The notes under the pieces are model-generated. The model was not told where the DNA came from. It made no database searches and was given only the letters and a program-made list of their open reading frames with translations. From Fidelibacterota bacterium (GTDB lineage Bacteria; Fidelibacterota; Marinisomatia; Marinisomatales; TCS55): a stretch of 64,000 nt of DNA. The translations under genes and the position numbers were made by a program. Shown here in pieces: positions 34,530 through 43,475 of this stretch. Where the stretch lies: positions 62,001 through 126,000 of the forward strand of contig JACNKN010000049.1 of NCBI GenBank assembly GCA_014382015.1, in the 5' to 3' direction. Position 1 is the first letter of the stretch. Every line of letters begins with the position of its first letter.

Positions 34530-35437
34530 AATGGATTCTTCTCGCTTGTAAAAAGTGCTTTTAATACATATCCAGCGATGGTTGGATTTTTTCGGAGCCG
34601 CCGAATGGAGTAGGGATACCATGCCGGTCCAAAGGGAACTGCAACACGTAATCGGTGCCCCGATTCACGTATGGAGAGCCGAAGCTGTGGTGTTACGCCA
34701 TAGAGCATTTGGAATTCGTATTCAGAAGGACTCAATCCTATCGTTTCAATTGTTTGAAATGCATCCCGGACTAACCATTCATCATGAGTGGCAATCCCAA
34801 CGTAGCATCTTGCTGTCAGTAACTCTTTCAATAATGAACTATAATTCTCCCGAACATTCCGGTAATCATTGTAGGCAATATTCCGCGGTTCAATATAAAT
34901 GCCCTTGCACAATCTTACATTTGCTTTCAATGCGATGAGCTTTTGAATATCATGCTTACTCCGACGCATGCATGCTTGAATGACAATTCCCACATTATCA
35001 AATTCACACTGTGCTTTTTCAAATATAGATAATGTATCATCTGTACAAGATGAATCTTCCATATCAATTCGGACAAAATTATGGGTTTCTTCTGCCTTTG
35101 TTAAAATGGACTTTAAATTCGAATAACATAATTCTTTATCCAGTTTTAAACCCAAATGTGTCAGTTTAACATGAATGTTGCTATCCAATTTTCGGGATTG
35201 AATTTCGGTTAACGCTTCTATGTAGTCCATACTTGCTTCTAAAGCTTGGTCCCGGTCATTTACAAATTCACCTAAGATGCTGGTCGCCGCTGTGAACCCT
35301 GCCAAATTTATATCCTCCACAACATTCACCAAGTCCTCCAAAGATTCACCGGCGATATATGGTTTGGCGATTTTTCGCACCCACGATTTAGGTGTTAATG
35401 GTAACAGCGTTCGAATAAAGGGGTTAAAAATATTCAA
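34526..35437 (-). CDS. putA/prodh: Proline dehydrogenase
   Basis: 303 aa, likely TTG start. Monofunctional PRODH barrel: VKLTHLGL, RIDMEDS, RLCKGIYIEP, IATHDE and EFQMLYGVTPQLRLSI, ending in the substrate-site RLRVAVPFGPAWYPY. It oxidises proline to P5C with FAD. No P5C dehydrogenase is adjacent. Overlaps the DadA-type gene by 4 nt (ATAA). Confidence 0.9.
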   Translation of the reverse strand: MNIFNPFIRTLLPLTPKSWVRKIAKPYIAGESLEDLVNVVEDINLAGFTAATSILGEFVNDRDQALEASMDYIEALTEIQSRKLDSNIHVKLTHLGLKLDKELCYSNLKSILTKAEETHNFVRIDMEDSSCTDDTLSIFEKAQCEFDNVGIVIQACMRRSKHDIQKLIALKANVRLCKGIYIEPRNIAYNDYRNVRENYSSLLKELLTARCYVGIATHDEWLVRDAFQTIETIGLSPSEYEFQMLYGVTPQLRLSIRESGHRLRVAVPFGPAWYPYSIRRLRKNPTIAGYVLKALFTSEKNPL

Positions 35438-35573
35438 TTAAACAAACACCCAACTATGGATTTGATCCAATATATAGAAGCGGTAATGATTATGGTTTCC
35501 ATATCATCTAAAATTTGGAATATATTTAACTATAAAACCAAGCCTCTTATTTCTCATCATTACCTCCATCCCC

Positions 35574-35717
35574 ATGATTGATATCTTAATTTCATTCAAA
35601 TCAAAACATTATCCCAAGACAATGCCAACGACTAAAATGGGACGAAGTGTGTTTGCTCTGGTGGCATCAGCTGCTTGGGTGACGGCCTTGGTATTTACAA
35701 TTTTGGAATATAATTAG
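35574..35717 (+). CDS. Possible small membrane protein (47 aa)
   Basis: ATG at 35574; a second in-frame ATG at 35622 gives 31 aa. Basic N-terminus (SFKSKHYPKTMPTTKMGRS) then one hydrophobic helix (VFALVASAAWVTALVFTIL) ending EYN. No good SD seen. Plausible single-span protein in an otherwise empty 375-bp gap; the rest of 35438-35812 shows nothing. Confidence 0.4.
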   Translation: MIDILISFKSKHYPKTMPTTKMGRSVFALVASAAWVTALVFTILEYN

Positions 35718-35812
35718 AGCCGTATTTATTCTAATGGGTTGGTCCAACCCCGTCAGAAAATAAGTTTATGAAAAGTGGGATAATCTATCTATTAATTGGC
35801 AATAATCTGTAT

Positions 35813-36004
35813 TCAAGGGAGACCGACGGGTTTCCCCCCAATTGCCCATTCTCCAGGATTTGTTTCTTCGATGAGAACCCAATTACCATTACGTTTTTCT
35901 TCCCCGGTTACTTTCACCATCGCCTCAGTAACCTCATGGATCATTTCAGATTTCTGTTCATCGGTAAAAACGCCACGGACAATTTTAATAGTAGTTATAG
36001 GCAT
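35813..36004 (-). CDS. 4-oxalocrotonate tautomerase-family enzyme
   Basis: 63 aa from the ATG at 36004 (AAGGGTAATAAAT precedes). The start is set by MPITTIKIV: removal of Met leaves the catalytic Pro1 needed in this family. Small beta-alpha-beta subunit working as an oligomer, tautomerising keto-enol acids or related substrates. Last gene of the alpha/beta-barrel operon. Confidence 0.85.
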   Translation of the reverse strand: MPITTIKIVRGVFTDEQKSEMIHEVTEAMVKVTGEEKRNGNWVLIEETNPGEWAIGGKPVGLP

Positions 36005-36073
36005 ATTTATTACCCTTTTTACTTTTAGTTTATAAAAGGAAAGCATTCCACCAAGTGGCGGAATGCGTCACCA

Positions 36074-36457
36074 TTATTTGTGGTTATTTAAATAACCAAA
36101 TTTACCATACGCCAACTGGAAAGCAGCGAAAAGGAGAACTGTTGACCAACCCAGCGGACCGATTTCTCCTGATAATTGATTAACAATACTCACAGCTGCA
36201 CTAATACCAAAGCTAATGCTTAATGCTTTTGCCACCGCTGTTTTTGCATCGGAATCAGGTGCGTTACTCATAAACCATGTAATAAGCGCATATCCAATAT
36301 TAGCGGCACCAAACCATCTGGCCATCATGATAGAACCATCAATAATGTCCTGTGATAACCCATATGGCGCCAACGTAGCTGCAGGTGCGAAGATGAAACC
36401 AATGCCAAACAGTCCAGCCACCACTGTATTTATTTTGAAAAGTGTGTTAAGAGTCAT
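36074..36457 (-). CDS. Small four-helix membrane protein
   Basis: 127 aa with four hydrophobic helices (about 8-28, 40-62, 72-92, 100-118). Similar in size to DUF4345-type proteins. SD AAAAGGAG before ATG. Function unknown; same operon as the ABM-like genes. Confidence 0.7.
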   Translation of the reverse strand: MTLNTLFKINTVVAGLFGIGFIFAPAATLAPYGLSQDIIDGSIMMARWFGAANIGYALITWFMSNAPDSDAKTAVAKALSISFGISAAVSIVNQLSGEIGPLGWSTVLLFAAFQLAYGKFGYLNNHK

Positions 36458-36494
36458 TTTATTCTCCTTTTGGTTATTGATCCAATTGTCCCAT

Positions 36495-36553
36495 TAACCC
36501 CCGGCTTAAGCCGGGGGTTATGAAAGAAATGAGATCGAACCGCTTTAGCGGTT
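36495..36553. repeat. Perfect 26-bp palindrome plus second hairpin
   Basis: TAACCCCCGGCTTAAGCCGGGGGTTA (26 bp, 36495-36520) is fully symmetric. AACCGC-TTTA-GCGGTT follows at 36538-36553. They lie between the 250-aa secreted protein and the 127-aa membrane protein, 38 bp before the latter's start. A REP-type element or a terminator. Confidence 0.75.
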
Positions 36554-36563
36554 TATCGTTTAT

Positions 36564-37316
36564 TTAATTGTCTTCTGGCGTACTTAAATCTCTGCGCGTT
36601 TTGATTATTTCCCGCACACGATATTTCACCACTTTTTGGTAAATCGCATTTAATCGCTTGGCCTCTTCTTCACCTAATACATCATCCATACCCAACTGGC
36701 CCGCAGGCGATTGCATACTGCCTGATATTTCTTCCAAAGATTCTCCGGGATATTCCCAGACCCATGCATCAGGATATTTGCCAGAAGCCACACGATAGAT
36801 ATTATGAGAAAGGGGATCTTTATTGGCCGCCTTCGTCTTTTTTATTGCTTCTAAAAACTCGATATATTCACCATGGGCTCCGGGTCGAACCATATTGTAT
36901 GAATAATGCCAATAGGGGCCTTTTAATTTGGGGTTATAGCTCAAATCCTTTTCATAAACCATAAAACTAATCCCAGTGTTTGTACTATTATCCACATAAG
37001 GGGCAACGTATTTTTGCCAATGTTTAAAATCTTCTGGACTGCGAACGCGTTCATCCATGGCTTTGAACGTGTGTGGACCGGACCACCCCATCAATAAACC
37101 TGCATTAGGCCCTGTTAAAATATCGTGGTAATATTCTGGCCATTGGCCTTTTCCATGGAATTTTGCCACATGAGCTTTAAGACCTTCTTCTAGCTGAACA
37201 ATTTTCCCAGCGGCTGGTTTTAGGTACCATGTCCGCCATACATTGCCTTTTTCTTGTGCAAATAAGACGGCACATGTCATTAATGGGACTAAAATCCCCA
37301 TGATTCTTTTCATCAT
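36564..37316 (-). CDS. Secreted protein of the alpha/beta-barrel operon
   Basis: 250 aa. Signal peptide to about 20 (CAVLFAQ). The rest is helical and aromatic-rich with repeated W/Y motifs (WRTWYLKPAAGKI, WHYSYNMVRPGAH, ending KVVKYRVREIIK). Two similar halves suggest a dimeric alpha/beta-barrel-like fold as in ABM/NIPSNAP proteins. Exported, unlike its neighbours. Function unknown; SD AAAAGGAGAA. Confidence 0.7.
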   Translation of the reverse strand: MMKRIMGILVPLMTCAVLFAQEKGNVWRTWYLKPAAGKIVQLEEGLKAHVAKFHGKGQWPEYYHDILTGPNAGLLMGWSGPHTFKAMDERVRSPEDFKHWQKYVAPYVDNSTNTGISFMVYEKDLSYNPKLKGPYWHYSYNMVRPGAHGEYIEFLEAIKKTKAANKDPLSHNIYRVASGKYPDAWVWEYPGESLEEISGSMQSPAGQLGMDDVLGEEEAKRLNAIYQKVVKYRVREIIKTRRDLSTPEDN

Positions 37317-37360
37317 CGGTTTCTCCTTTTGGTTAGTTTATTGTTTATTTTATTTATACG

Positions 37361-37678
37361 CTAATTTATTCCGGTTACCTTACTCGGCCCATCCAGTACA
37401 TCAAATCCTTTATCAAAAAGATTGGTGAAATTCGGATTGTTGGCTAAAGCACCGGCGTAGAGTTCGCCACCTCGGTAAGCTTCACAGGCCTCTTTACTTT
37501 CCCATGAATAAACACCGCCGTAAGTGTTATTGGCTTCATCAGAGAGCCACACTTTAGAAATCAAACCGGGAAGGGCAGCAAAATGCGGTGCCACTTCATT
37601 GGCTACACCCATAAAGTCATCATGGGTAATACCTGCCAGATTAAAATTGACTACTTGGATGTATTTGATTTGACTCAT
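37361..37678 (-). CDS. YdhR-like monooxygenase family protein
   Basis: 105 aa. YIQVVNFNLAGITHDDF, PGLISKVWL and GGVYSWESKEACEAYRG match the YdhR/ABM dimeric alpha/beta-barrel family, thought to act on aromatic compounds. Cytosolic, no cofactor motif expected. Strong AAAAGGAGAT SD. Confidence 0.8.
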   Translation of the reverse strand: MSQIKYIQVVNFNLAGITHDDFMGVANEVAPHFAALPGLISKVWLSDEANNTYGGVYSWESKEACEAYRGGELYAGALANNPNFTNLFDKGFDVLDGPSKVTGIN

Positions 37679-37702
37679 ATTTATCTCCTTTTCTTGGTTT
37701 GA

Positions 37703-37990
37703 TTAATCACCTTTTGATATTGCATCCAAAGCCGCCTGCATGCTCATGACGGGGTGGATATCCGTATCACCCAATTCCAGTATTGGATCAAAAAATTGAA
37801 CGATTTGTTCCATAGAGTTTGCTTCCAGAATCATGTAAAAAACATGCCCTGGCGGGTCCACATATATACCATGGACGTTTATACCAATATCACCTGCGTT
37901 CTGAATGGTCTGCATCATTTTTGCTTTTTTGTTTTCATCATGGGCATGGCAGGTCTGGTAACTATGGGTATGGGTTGCATGAAATAGCAT
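37703..37990 (-). CDS. Small dimeric alpha/beta-barrel (DUF3303-like) protein
   Basis: 95 aa from the ATG at 37990, with AAAAGGAGAAACA SD; the longer upstream frame runs through a palindrome. MLFHATHTHSYQTCHAHDENKKAKM then a ferredoxin-like fold with QFFDPILELGDTDIHPVM. His- and Cys-rich N-terminus could bind metal. Role unknown; same operon. Confidence 0.75.
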   Translation of the reverse strand: MLFHATHTHSYQTCHAHDENKKAKMMQTIQNAGDIGINVHGIYVDPPGHVFYMILEANSMEQIVQFFDPILELGDTDIHPVMSMQAALDAISKGD

Positions 37991-38010
37991 TTGTTTCTCC
38001 TTTTGGTTTT

Positions 38011-38042
38011 GAGTAGAGACACGGCACGACGTGTCTCTACTC
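38011..38042. repeat. Perfect palindrome GAGTAGAGACACG...CGTGTCTCTACTC
   Basis: 13-bp perfect arms around GCACGA. It lies 21 bp upstream of the start at 37990. Member of the GTAGAGAC...GTCTCTAC palindrome family seen in many bacteria. Confidence 0.8.
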
Positions 38043-38128
38043 CACATTGTTAATTTCATTGGGGCCACCATAGGGGGTTATCAAGGATTTTGACCATAGA
38101 AGGATTGGTAGCCCCAACTGAATTTATT

Positions 38129-38968
38129 TTATCGTTTCGCCAGTTTTACCCAATTTGTATGGACAGCAATATCCTTATGACCCCAGGCAATATACTTATT
38201 ACGTTTTTGAAAAAAGGCTTTTCGTTCTTCTTCAACGGGCCATGCTTTTTCAATCGCTTCCTTACTTAAGCTATTATTATCCGCATCAACCATATTTGCA
38301 TATTCAGTTACATTATGAACAGGGATTTTTCCACCACCCAGAGAACCAGACCAATAATGTTTCAGTTCTCTTCGGCTGATTATTTTATCATTCTTCATGA
38401 CAACCTTTTTAAAATACTCATCAAATAATGCTTCCCTTTCTTCTATACTGCCACCTTCTACTTGACTCATGGGTTTAAGGTAATATTCTATAACTGTAAC
38501 GACTGAATTTTCCGTAATTTTCTTTTTATTCCTTTTTACCCGACTTGTAACCATTTCCATTACGGCCAGATCTGTATGTTTGCTTTGCCAGTATTTTCCA
38601 TAATCCTTAAAAAAGGCTTTTCGTTTTTCTTCATTTGGCCAGCCCTTTTTACGCATATCCCCACTACCTACTGTACTTTTATCTGCGTCAGCAATGGATT
38701 TCCATTCCCTAATATGAACAACTTCATTTAATGAACCAGACCAGCGATGGCCCAAGACCAAACTACTGATCATATCCTTATCTAAACGATTCATTATGGT
38801 TGATTCTTTTTCCATTAATTCACCCATTTTAGTCCAGGAACCATCTTCAACTTCATCCATGTCGTTCATGTAGTACATAGAAACTGTCACGACATGGTTA
38901 TCCGGGTTATACTGGCCGAATATGACACCTGTCATTACAACCAATGTAAATAGGATCTTTGTTTTCAT
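38129..38968 (-). CDS. Secreted protein with two tandem alpha/beta-barrel-like repeats
   Basis: 279 aa. Signal peptide to about 19 (MTGVIFGQ). Two ~120-aa halves are clearly homologous: VVTVSMYYMNDMDEVEDGS / VVTVIEYYLKPMSQVEGGS, HRWSGSLNEVVHIREW / HYWSGSLGGGKIPVHNVTEY, KRKAFFKDYGKYWQSKHTDLAVM / ERKAFFQKRNKYIAWGHKDIAVH. First gene of the operon; strong SD AAAAGGAGAA. Function unknown. Confidence 0.75.
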   Translation of the reverse strand: MKTKILFTLVVMTGVIFGQYNPDNHVVTVSMYYMNDMDEVEDGSWTKMGELMEKESTIMNRLDKDMISSLVLGHRWSGSLNEVVHIREWKSIADADKSTVGSGDMRKKGWPNEEKRKAFFKDYGKYWQSKHTDLAVMEMVTSRVKRNKKKITENSVVTVIEYYLKPMSQVEGGSIEEREALFDEYFKKVVMKNDKIISRRELKHYWSGSLGGGKIPVHNVTEYANMVDADNNSLSKEAIEKAWPVEEERKAFFQKRNKYIAWGHKDIAVHTNWVKLAKR

Positions 38969-38989
38969 TGTGTTCTCCTTTTCGTTTGT

Positions 38990-39354
38990 TTACGTGTTTT
39001 CACAATTTATATAATCAATAAGACTTGAGGAAATATCATAGGATAAATAGCTCAAAATAAAAATATTAATGACAAGTATTTGGCGTAAAAAATGGAAAGG
39101 AAGGCTTTGACGGACCGGTATTTCAGGGGTGTAACCTCTGTGAAGATGGGCCCCCCATGAGTCCAAACATATATTCAAATGTGTCTCTATTTAAATAGTT
39201 TAAGAAACGACTTTGCCTATTCAAATATAGATTTAGGCTGTTATATAAAACAAGAAATAATTAAAGACCATTCAGGATACGAGTGTCTTTATATCCTTAT
39301 ATAGATGTATTTAGGGAATATTATCGGGATTTCTTTGTCTGAAAACTACCCTAT
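38990..39354. other. Gap upstream of the alpha/beta-barrel operon
   Basis: Only a weak 62-codon minus frame with atypical composition; no SD, signal or family match. The region probably holds the promoter and leader of the operon. No riboswitch recognised. Confidence 0.4.
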
Positions 39355-39495
39355 TTATTCGGTCTCATCTTCCACATCTTCTACCCGGATAAAGTTTTTA
39401 AACGTCCACCCTTTTTCTGCAAAGATTCGCTTGACACTCAGTAGGGCGATGATGATGAGAATGATCCAAAATATTTGTACAAATGTGAAATTCAT
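39355..39495 (-). CDS. Small single-span membrane protein (46 aa)
   Basis: ATG at 39495. One hydrophobic helix (FVQIFWIILIIIIALLSVK) then a conserved-looking polar tail (RIFAEKGWTFKNFIRVEDVEDETE). No clear SD. The helix-basic-acidic composition is gene-like; function unknown. Confidence 0.6.
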   Translation of the reverse strand: MNFTFVQIFWIILIIIALLSVKRIFAEKGWTFKNFIRVEDVEDETE

Positions 39496-39640
39496 AGAAG
39501 AAAATACAACATGGAATGCGTTCTTAGGGATTCTGAAGTTTCCATAATTTATTTTTCCAACTCACCCCAGCTTTAGTCCAATATTTAATGATGTAAATAC
39601 CGCCACACTCTTCCAAGAGAGGGGTTGGGGTGAGTTAAAA

Positions 39641-40678
39641 TTAAAATGGCTTTGAATTGAATTGTCCATCCACCACGGACCAGTGATGCCACGTGCCCCC
39701 AACTCCTGTTTCCCAATCAGTAAGATCAAAGACACCACTTACAGGTGCTTTATAAACTTTCAATGCCTCTCCATTTCTATCCCACGTAAGGGGTTGCCCT
39801 GATTCACACACTTCTGTTAAACCCATTGCCCGAATAAAATAGGCATCGCCAAGGCCGTACACCCTTGCCATTCCACTTGGATCAATGGTCACCGCCGTTC
39901 GTTCATCGATACCGATACCCTTTGTTAAGGTGTTGTTATCCTTGGCAATCCGCGCCAAGAAGGCCACATGCCTTCCTTGTCTTGAACGCTGACTATAATG
40001 GGTATCCGTAATGACATTTTTTAAATATTTAATACCAATAAATTTTAGTGAATCTATAGAAACATCATCTCGATATGGATCACCCAACGCTTCTTCAGAA
40101 GTAACCGTTCCATTCTTCGCATTAAAAATATATTCACCTAAAATAGCCATCCCGGCACTGGTGCCGCCGACAACAATGTTCCGGTTATTGATTCCTGCAT
40201 TTATGAGACTATCAATCGGTGTGTTTCGCCAATAGTTTACATAATTCCACTGGTTGCCCCCGGCAAACCAAATGCCTTCTGCTTGATTAATTTTTCGATG
40301 AAGTGTGGTATCGTAACTGGCATCCTTGTTTTTCACCACAATGGATTCCACCGAATTGATGGTAACGCCCAAATCGGAATACATATAATCATTATACCCA
40401 TTCGCCCCAGAAGCGCGGAGCACTAAGATGTCGCCCCCATCCGATTGGTTTAAAAACCAGCGCATAGCATTGTCATCTTCACTGGAGCCACCCATAAGAC
40501 AAACACCCCCTTTTGGGGATGTCTTTTTATCCACTGTGTTTCCTGTAAAGTACGATGTGTATTGATGGACAACTGGTGGAACGATTATTTCTTCTTCTTT
40601 TGGCTTATCCTCGCAAGCGAAGAGGAAAAGGAAAATAAAGTTCAAAAATAAATTGAAATGCATAAATATAGAAACCAT
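39641..40678 (-). CDS. Cyanophycinase-like S51 peptidase lipoprotein
   Basis: 345 aa from the ATG at 40678; upstream frame runs through the palindrome. Lipobox LFLFAC. S51 signatures are PKGGVCLMGGSSEDD, WFAGGNQWNYV and the nucleophile elbow VVGGTSAGMAIL, with THYSQRSRQGR and GIDERTAV. Hydrolyses beta-Asp-Arg (cyanophycin) or Asp-dipeptides; no cyanophycin synthetase is seen here. Envelope location suggests use of environmental peptide polymer. Confidence 0.85.
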   Translation of the reverse strand: MVSIFMHFNLFLNFIFLFLFACEDKPKEEEIIVPPVVHQYTSYFTGNTVDKKTSPKGGVCLMGGSSEDDNAMRWFLNQSDGGDILVLRASGANGYNDYMYSDLGVTINSVESIVVKNKDASYDTTLHRKINQAEGIWFAGGNQWNYVNYWRNTPIDSLINAGINNRNIVVGGTSAGMAILGEYIFNAKNGTVTSEEALGDPYRDDVSIDSLKFIGIKYLKNVITDTHYSQRSRQGRHVAFLARIAKDNNTLTKGIGIDERTAVTIDPSGMARVYGLGDAYFIRAMGLTEVCESGQPLTWDRNGEALKVYKAPVSGVFDLTDWETGVGGTWHHWSVVDGQFNSKPF

Positions 40679-40687
40679 TTTATTTGA

Positions 40688-40739
40688 CGCCCCCTTTTTA
40701 AACTCCCCCCTCATACGAGGGGGGAGTTTAGGGGGTGCG
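40688..40739. repeat. GC-rich palindrome, 10 bp before the cyanophycinase-like start
   Basis: Perfect 13-bp inner arms AAACTCCCCCCTC / GAGGGGGGAGTTT around a 4-nt loop, with outer GCCCCC / GGGGGTGC arms. The GGGGG arm could itself serve as SD or hide it. Confidence 0.8.
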
Positions 40740-40808
40740 TAAAAATGAGAGTTAAACTGTTTATCACATTCTGCCTGTTTTCAAAGGACATTGTGAGTTC
40801 ATAAATAA

Positions 40809-42242
40809 TTACTTTTGCGGCACTGGCGGCGGGCCTGGGGGAATCATTGCTTCATATTTTTCCGAGCCCTTCCGTTCCTTGAATTCTGCTGTCACTTCTT
40901 TTACCAATTGAGGGTCTTCAAACAAATCGACCATGGTCATGCCCAAAGCCTTTGTTGCTTGGATCATTCCTTTATGTCCAATGGACATGCCGGTGCAAGC
41001 CACCACCGCCCATGAATGCCAGGGCGCATCTTTAGGGGCTGCCGGTGTTGATAACCGTACCACAGGTACAATTTGACTCACATCCCCCACATCCGTGGAG
41101 CCGCCTTGTGCAGGCTTGGTTTCTTTCAATGGATAAATAGCCCCATCCATACCCACCTCCGGTTTGCCTGTGGCCCGTTGAATCTCTTTCGCATATTCTA
41201 TTTCTTTTTTAGTGTACTTGATGGGCCCCAACATTTCAAAATTTGCTTGAATGGCAGCAGCACCACGACGATTCGGTAAAATTTCGTATATACCAGAAAT
41301 CAGTTCAATCTTATGATCCACTTCTGCCATAAGTGCTCCGGCAGCGGCCATTTTCATCACACGTTGATAAACCACATCTAAACTTTCCCGATCATTTTCT
41401 CGCACTCGGACCCAGATCTGGGCTTTGTCCGGAACCACATTTACCACATCCCCGGCCTTTTCAATTTGGTAATGAATTCTCGCCGTGGGTTTAATATGTT
41501 CCCGGTAATAGTTGATGCCCGTGGTAAAGAGTTCCATTCCGTCCACAGCACTAAAACCGTTATAAGGATCCGCAGACGCATGGGCACTCTTCCCATAAAA
41601 ATTAACGCGAAAATCGATAAGTGCTTTGCTGCTTTGTGTGGCCGCTTCCATATCATCCCCGGGATGCCAATCCACACACACATCAAGATCGTTAAAGAGA
41701 CCGGCCCGGGCGAACCATACCTTGCCGAAAATGGTTTCTTCTGCAGGGGTGCCGTAAAATACCACAGTCCCCTTAATCTTGCCCTTGGCCATCAATTCTT
41801 TTATGGCGACGGCGGCGCCGAGACTGCCGGTACCGAATAAATTATGGCCGCAGCCATGGCCGGGCGCACCTTCGATTAATGATTCTTTTTGGGATTGCGC
41901 TTTCTGGGAAATGCCTGCATTGGCGTCAAATTCCCCAAGGATACCGATCCGCGGACGGCCGGATCCATAGGTGGCGATAAAAGCGGTAGGCATCCCTGCC
42001 ACACCTCGTTCTACATTGAAGCCGTTTTTTTCTGCATAGTCCGCCAAAATTTTGGATGACTTATACTCTTCCAATGCCAATTCCGCATTGGACCAAATGG
42101 CATCACTGATTTTGATAAGCGCCTTCCGGTGTCTCTCAACTGACTTGTCGATGGCTTTTTTATTTTTGGACCAATCATCACCGGCCGTAAGTAGCACAAC
42201 ACTCAATAGACCAATAAAAACTAATTTCATTTTTGTTAACAT
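40809..42242 (-). CDS. Secreted M20-family amidohydrolase (AbgB-like)
   Basis: 477 aa. AAGGAG SD. Signal peptide to about 21 (VVLLTAGDD). M20 motifs GILGEFDA, GHGCGHNLFGTGSLGAA, GTPAEE and DWHPGDD. The group cleaves amide bonds such as p-aminobenzoyl-glutamate or N-acyl amino acids. Periplasmic. Tail is Pro-rich (PPGPPPVP). Confidence 0.87.
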   Translation of the reverse strand: MLTKMKLVFIGLLSVVLLTAGDDWSKNKKAIDKSVERHRKALIKISDAIWSNAELALEEYKSSKILADYAEKNGFNVERGVAGMPTAFIATYGSGRPRIGILGEFDANAGISQKAQSQKESLIEGAPGHGCGHNLFGTGSLGAAVAIKELMAKGKIKGTVVFYGTPAEETIFGKVWFARAGLFNDLDVCVDWHPGDDMEAATQSSKALIDFRVNFYGKSAHASADPYNGFSAVDGMELFTTGINYYREHIKPTARIHYQIEKAGDVVNVVPDKAQIWVRVRENDRESLDVVYQRVMKMAAAGALMAEVDHKIELISGIYEILPNRRGAAAIQANFEMLGPIKYTKKEIEYAKEIQRATGKPEVGMDGAIYPLKETKPAQGGSTDVGDVSQIVPVVRLSTPAAPKDAPWHSWAVVACTGMSIGHKGMIQATKALGMTMVDLFEDPQLVKEVTAEFKERKGSEKYEAMIPPGPPPVPQK

Positions 42243-42346
42243 TATTCTACTCCTTCTTTCAATTCATTAAATTACAGAAAGAACTTTTTACAAAACTAAA
42301 TATAAAAACAACGTCTTTGTAATGGTATTGTAATAGCTTAAACCAA

Positions 42347-43339
42347 TTATTTTGAGTTACTAAATAAAAATTTGATAATCCCATTGGCGTAGGTATCTGC
42401 ATCATCCCACATGGCCAAGTGACTTCCTTTTTTGCATAGTAAAAAAGAGCCATTCGGCAATTCATTGGACATCCATTCCATATGGGCAGGATCCATGGTA
42501 TCATGAGATGCGCCGATGACCAAACTGCGTGTTTTAATATCCTTAAGATCATTTTTTCGATCCCAGAATTCCAACAATCCGGATGCACCAAATTCGCTGG
42601 GGCCCTGCATGGCCACGTACATTTCCTGATTAATATGGGCGAATGCATTATTCACTTCATCGGGCCATGTATCTGCAGGCATTCTGAGAATATGTTGTTC
42701 ATAGTGGTGAGGAATAAGGAGCTCCATATACCGTGGATTCCCATAATCCTTATTTGCTTCTAACTGCTTAATTTCTGCCAACACTTCCGGTGGCATTTCC
42801 GGACCCAATACGGTATTCGCATAATCATTATAGTCGGGAATGCTGGCCATCATATTGGAAATAATAAGTCCTTTAAGATTCTGCTGATATTTTAGTGCAT
42901 ACTCCATGGCCAAAATACCACCCCAGGAATGACCCAATAAATAAAAATTGGATGCATTTAATCCCAATGCTTTTCGCACCGATTCTACTTCTTCTACAAA
43001 GCGATCAATCGTCCAATCGGCAGGGTCATTGGTGGGATCACTATTATGAGATCCAAACTGGTCGTAGTAATAATATTCTATATCTTTACCGAAAAAATAT
43101 TGATCCAAATTTTTGAAATATTCGTGGGTGGCACCGGGACCACCGTGAAGTAAGAGTAATTTAATACTATCACTATTCCCCATTTTCTGGGTCCATACTT
43201 TATGACCACCGGCAATTTCAATCATTTTAATGTTGGTTGAAACAGGTGCTTTTTCAACCACAGTAGGTTTTGGCGTATTTGCACACCCACTTATTAATAA
43301 CACCGTAAATGCGATAATTGATATACTTTGCTTTTTCAT
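42347..43339 (-). CDS. Proline iminopeptidase-like alpha/beta-hydrolase lipoprotein
   Basis: 330 aa from the ATG at 43339 with AAAGGAG SD. Lipobox LLISGC. S33 motifs LLLHGGPGATHEYF, YYDQFGSH and the nucleophile GHSWGG; Asp in GASHDTMDPAH and His in KGSHLAMWDD complete the triad. Likely periplasmic N-terminal proline peptidase or esterase. Confidence 0.87.
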   Translation of the reverse strand: MKKQSISIIAFTVLLISGCANTPKPTVVEKAPVSTNIKMIEIAGGHKVWTQKMGNSDSIKLLLLHGGPGATHEYFKNLDQYFFGKDIEYYYYDQFGSHNSDPTNDPADWTIDRFVEEVESVRKALGLNASNFYLLGHSWGGILAMEYALKYQQNLKGLIISNMMASIPDYNDYANTVLGPEMPPEVLAEIKQLEANKDYGNPRYMELLIPHHYEQHILRMPADTWPDEVNNAFAHINQEMYVAMQGPSEFGASGLLEFWDRKNDLKDIKTRSLVIGASHDTMDPAHMEWMSNELPNGSFLLCKKGSHLAMWDDADTYANGIIKFLFSNSK

Positions 43340-43356
43340 TTTGACTCCTTTTGTGA

Positions 43357-43407
43357 CTCCCCTCTTTTTCATTCCCTCATCGATATGAGGGGGGATTTTA
43401 GGGGGAG
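43357..43407. repeat. GC-rich palindrome upstream of the S33 hydrolase gene
   Basis: CTCCCC...ATTCCCTCAT-CGAT-ATGAGGGGGGAT...GGGGGAG, imperfect, 18 bp before the start at 43339. Confidence 0.7.
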
Positions 43408-43475
43408 AATATTAAATAATGATATGTCCTAAAATATTTTTCATGTTAATCTTCCGACATTATCCCTACACGCTT

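Noticed and set aside
38990-39178. 62-codon minus-strand frame upstream of the alpha/beta-barrel operon
   Set aside because: No SD, odd composition and no resemblance to a known protein; more likely leader DNA.
39100-39180. Possible riboswitch in the GC-rich patch upstream of the operon at 38968
   Set aside because: No known riboswitch core or paired architecture could be recognised.
39305-39547. 80-codon plus-strand frame in the 39-kb gap
   Set aside because: The opposite strand carries a more convincing 46-aa membrane protein in the same place.
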